Of a DNA stretch of 64,000 nt, positions 61,323-64,000 are shown in pieces. The stretch lies in assembly GCA_024636985.1 (NCBI GenBank), contig JAGXFY010000052.1, positions 5,168-69,167 of the forward strand. Direction: 5' to 3'. The stretch comes from Petrocella sp024636985. GTDB taxonomy: Bacteria; Bacillota; Clostridia; Lachnospirales; Vallitaleaceae. The translations under genes and the position numbers were made by a program. The notes under the pieces were generated by a model that saw only the letters and a program-made list of their open reading frames with translations, searched no databases and had not been told where the DNA came from. The number at the start of each line of letters is the position of its first letter. The first letter of the stretch is position 1.

Positions 61323-61327
61323 ATTTT

Positions 61328-63331
61328 ATGAAATTAAAAGGAAAAATTGTTCTCATTACAGGTATCATCATCGTTATCGCCATCAGTATACAAGGTATTG
61401 TAAGCACATTGGCCTCCAATCGTGCTATGGAGTCTGTCGTCACTTTACAGCTTCAAGACCAAATCAGCAATATAAAAAGTGATATTCAATCTGCAACGGA
61501 AGTTGTTGCTATAACCCGAAATGCTTTAGATGAGAAAAATATTGCTTTAACTAAGTCTATTGTGCAGCTTATAGCTGAGGATGAAACATGGCTTGAGACC
61601 GGTAGAATGTCTGCCTTAGCCAACCAATTAAACGTCTCAGAAATCCATGTAATTGACGGATCCGGTGTATTAACCCATGGTAATATTGAAGGTTTTTATG
61701 GATTTGATTTCAGTACTTCTGAACAGACGCTGCCATTTTTAGACTTAATTGGTAAAACCGATGGCGTATTAGCTCAAGCGCCTGAACCACGTGGAACAGA
61801 CAACACACTTTTTCAGTATATTGGTGCTTCCAGAATAGATGCCCCCGGCTTGGTCCAGATTGGTATTGAACCAACGGCTGTTCAAGAACTATTGGATAAT
61901 CTGGATGTCCAAAAAAGCATTGAACGTTTGGTTGTTGGTGAAGGTGGCTATGCTTTAATTGTTGATGAAAATGATACAATCATCAATCATAAAGATATGA
62001 GCTTCGTCGGTAAGAATGTGGAAGAAATTCCTTGGTTAAGTGGTACACTTAGTCAACCCGATGTAATTGATACAATTCATGATGATGGCGTCTCATATTA
62101 TGCCATGTCACACAGCCTTGATGGTATAAGATTAGTTGTCACTTATCCATTGGCCGAAGTCGAAGGTATTCGTATGGCATCTGTTATTAATAATGTAATC
62201 GGTATCCTCGTTGCTATTGTTTTACTGGTATTGATTATACAATGGATTATTGGAAAATGGGTTTCAAAACCTATACGCCTTATTCAAGAAGGTATGAATG
62301 AAGTTGGTCAAGGTAATTTTACTGCTTCTGTTAACTATCACTCAAAAGATGAAATAGGGGCTCTTGCTCTTGATTTTACCAAAATGACTGAAAATGTAAG
62401 ACGCCTCATACATGAAACAACCCAACGAATCGAATCTGTTGCAAGTGCTTCAGAGCGCATTAATCATAATGTAGATGGTCTTACAACTTCTAGCAATGAA
62501 ACAACCAGAGCCATCGAAGAAATCGCAAATGGTGCCAGCGAATTGGCATTAAATGTAAACGACCGACTTATAGCCGGTAAACAATTAGGTGATAGTGTGA
62601 ATATGATCTTTGACCGTTTATCCGAAGCTAAAAATGAATCAGATGGTATGGTCAACTCTAATGCACTAGGACGTACAAAAATCAACACTTTACAAACAGT
62701 ATTTAAAACCACGGTGCAAAACACCAATGATGTGGCGAATAATGTTAATACTCTAAACAAAAGCTCTCAAGCTATTGAAAACATCGTCGTCACCATTCAA
62801 GGGATTTCTGCTCAAACCAATTTATTAGCACTCAATGCTTCAATTGAAGCGGCACGTGCCGGAGAAGCCGGTCGTGGTTTTGCAGTTGTAGCTGATGAAA
62901 TCAGAAAGCTAGCAGAACAATCTTCTCGCTCTGCTGAAGAAATCAATGACATCATAGCGGGCATTATCCATGTGGTAGAAGGCACCAGTAAAACCGTTGT
63001 TGATACACAAAATTCTGTCGAGTCTGCTCAACTCAACCTTGACGAAACCGTTTCTGTATTTGATGACATGGATACCAGTGTTACAAAAGTTGAAGGTGTC
63101 ATTGATGCCTTCATTACAGAAACCAAAAATATTGAACAGCTTAAAAATGAACTGCTCACTTCACTTGAATCCATGGCGGCCATCAGCCAAGAATCCGCTG
63201 CTTCAACAGAAGAAATCAACGCTTCAACGGAGGAGCAGATGTCAAGGGTCACTGAGATTAGTGAAGCCATCTTACATCTGAACGAAGACATTCTTAAGCT
63301 ATCTGATGAGATGCAACATTTTGAAGCTTAA
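61328..63331 (+). CDS. methyl-accepting chemotaxis protein
   Basis: 667 residues. Membrane helices at about 7-29 and 290-313 bracket a double-Cache-like extracellular sensor (LVVGEGGYALIVDENDTIINHKD). HAMP (about 314-368) leads to the signalling domain with the conserved tip ISAQTNLLALNASIEAARAG and FAVVADEIRKLAEQSS. It signals to CheA. No che or flagellar genes are in the window. The AAGGT ribosome binding site may be controlled by leader structure. Confidence 0.95.
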   Translation: MKLKGKIVLITGIIIVIAISIQGIVSTLASNRAMESVVTLQLQDQISNIKSDIQSATEVVAITRNALDEKNIALTKSIVQLIAEDETWLETGRMSALANQLNVSEIHVIDGSGVLTHGNIEGFYGFDFSTSEQTLPFLDLIGKTDGVLAQAPEPRGTDNTLFQYIGASRIDAPGLVQIGIEPTAVQELLDNLDVQKSIERLVVGEGGYALIVDENDTIINHKDMSFVGKNVEEIPWLSGTLSQPDVIDTIHDDGVSYYAMSHSLDGIRLVVTYPLAEVEGIRMASVINNVIGILVAIVLLVLIIQWIIGKWVSKPIRLIQEGMNEVGQGNFTASVNYHSKDEIGALALDFTKMTENVRRLIHETTQRIESVASASERINHNVDGLTTSSNETTRAIEEIANGASELALNVNDRLIAGKQLGDSVNMIFDRLSEAKNESDGMVNSNALGRTKINTLQTVFKTTVQNTNDVANNVNTLNKSSQAIENIVVTIQGISAQTNLLALNASIEAARAGEAGRGFAVVADEIRKLAEQSSRSAEEINDIIAGIIHVVEGTSKTVVDTQNSVESAQLNLDETVSVFDDMDTSVTKVEGVIDAFITETKNIEQLKNELLTSLESMAAISQESAASTEEINASTEEQMSRVTEISEAILHLNEDILKLSDEMQHFEA

Positions 63332-63360
63332 ACTATAACCAAACGATATTATAAAATCAT

Positions 63361-63414
63361 AAAAGAGGCACACAATGCATAGTCATCCTAGATTATGTAT
63401 TTTGTGCCTCTTTT
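63361..63414. terminator. bidirectional terminator after the chemoreceptor gene
   Basis: AAAAGAGGCACA (63361-63372) pairs with TGTGCCTCTTTT (63403-63414). Confidence 0.88.
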
Positions 63415-63443
63415 ATATGATGTTTTTTATGCCGTTTTTTATT

Positions 63444-63884
63444 CTACCTATTTAAAAGAACTTTTTCCGTCATCAATACACCATCATCAATGAATTTTGG
63501 ACAAAGGCTGGTAAACAGTCCTTTTTCTTTAATGATCTTTAGGTCAGATTCTATGGAAGGGTTGTAGCCAAGCAAAGTTTTACAAAGTATAGAGCCGTTT
63601 TTTTCTTCAAACATGCTTTCAAAAGCCATTATTTTTTCAGCTATATGAGCCTTACCAGTAACGTCACCTTCTTCATAAAAACCCTCTTTTAAACCGATTG
63701 CCATTAGTGCACCAGTAACCGCACCACATACTTCACCTTGACGCATACCGCCACCAAATCCGCTGGCAATCTTAAATGCAGTCTCTTTGTTCACACCTAA
63801 TTCTTCGCAAAAAGCACCTAGAACGGATTGGGCACAGTTGTAACCACAAGCGAATAATTCTAAAGCATTTTCATTTTTTGTCAT
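63444..63884 (-). CDS. C_GCAxxG_C_C family redox protein
   Basis: 146 residues. Family cysteines are in FACGYNCAQSVLGAFC, EVCGAVTGALMAIG (the C-G-A-x-x-G motif) and later ILCKTLLGYNP and SLCPKF. The family is thought to be redox-active or metal-binding, often near electron-transfer or metal genes; its reaction is unknown. AGGAGG lies just ahead of the ATG. Confidence 0.9.
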   Translation of the reverse strand: MTKNENALELFACGYNCAQSVLGAFCEELGVNKETAFKIASGFGGGMRQGEVCGAVTGALMAIGLKEGFYEEGDVTGKAHIAEKIMAFESMFEEKNGSILCKTLLGYNPSIESDLKIIKEKGLFTSLCPKFIDDGVLMTEKVLLNR

Positions 63885-63929
63885 ATAGTCCTCCTGATTT
63901 TAAAAAAAATATAATTAAGCAGCGTACGG

Positions 63930-64000
63930 CTATAAACTTTTTAGCACTTCTTTTTGAATGTCTATAAAAGTCTTTAATACCTCATCCTCATGAGCCATGG
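63930..64000 (-). CDS. 3' end of a gene running off the right edge
   Basis: A minus-strand frame ends TAG at 63930 and encodes at least HEDEVLKTFIDIQKEVLKSL. The tail looks helical. Too little is visible to name it; the C-GCAxxG gene follows, so the two may share a transcript. Confidence 0.45.
   Translation of the reverse strand, partial: MAHEDEVLKTFIDIQKEVLKSL

Larger units (their letters stand above)
60993..61327. other. 335-bp divergent gap between sppA and the chemoreceptor gene
   Basis: It holds the sppA promoter (61036-61063), a candidate promoter for the chemoreceptor (61195-61223), an inverted repeat (61208-61256) and competing hairpins around the chemoreceptor ribosome binding site (61290-61322). 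No sigma-D-type GCCGATAA box was seen. Confidence 0.6.

Noticed and set aside
61710..61979. 89-codon minus-strand ORF inside the chemoreceptor gene
   Set aside because: It is antisense to a well-conserved gene, with no family resemblance or start signal.

Overview
The window looks like a chromosomal segment of a low-GC, Gram-positive Clostridia-type bacterium. The evidence is a set of typical Firmicute arrangements: Prp protease encoded between L21 and L27, an L27 prepeptide, a divergent yneA-like/lexA pair with CGAAC-type LexA boxes, a CIRCE element, strong AGGAGG ribosome binding sites, and the TIGR03960/TIGR03936/RNase G cluster. No rRNA, CRISPR array, insertion sequence or prophage is visible. 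Nearly all genes are on the minus strand. The species cannot be named from sequence alone.

Layout. 1-7950 is an exopolysaccharide operon of the Pel type, read right to left: SDR-PelD fusion, PelE-like, DUF2194/PelA-like, PelF, PelG, then a VTC-domain gene running off the left edge. 7951-8775 is a repeat-rich gap. 8776-9949 is the SOS locus. 10096-14596 holds rsfS, yqeK, nadD, yhbY, obgE, rpmA, prp and rplU. 14817-19987 holds a hypothetical gene, a degenerate isochorismatase-fold protein, a small hypothetical, RNase G and the two radical-SAM-associated genes. 20108-24242 has a serine hydrolase and a two-component system. 24529-31632 has tyrS, pepD, PFL/ACT, YycJ and a diguanylate cyclase. 31654-38575 has an FtsA-like protein, an oligopeptide-binding lipoprotein, coaE and polA. 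38766-41889 has an ECF sigma/anti-sigma pair, tRNA-Leu(CAA), class I aldolase and a NUDIX gene. 42021-50003 is a wall/division and repair run: PBP, FtsW/RodA, U32 peptidase, zapA, a wHTH gene, ruvB, ruvA. 50299-64000 holds assorted genes including a CIRCE-controlled DnaJ-like gene, a GGDEF/HD-GYP protein, a TrkH-like mini-protein, a MarR fusion, sppA and a chemoreceptor.

How it works together. A cyclic-di-GMP theme links the window: a PelD-type receptor with an intact RxxD inhibitory site controls a predicted polysaccharide synthase/exporter, and two enzymes that could make or degrade the nucleotide (29959-31632 and 52313-54646) are nearby. The most unusual items are the PelD fusion to a catalytically degenerate SDR domain, a Pel deacetylase-like protein that seems to have lost its metal ligands, a TrkH-like protein with a single pore repeat fused to an RCK-C domain, an FtsA-like protein with a duplicated C-terminal module, a repeated cloverleaf-like element before obgE, and a chemoreceptor leader with mutually exclusive hairpins around its ribosome binding site.
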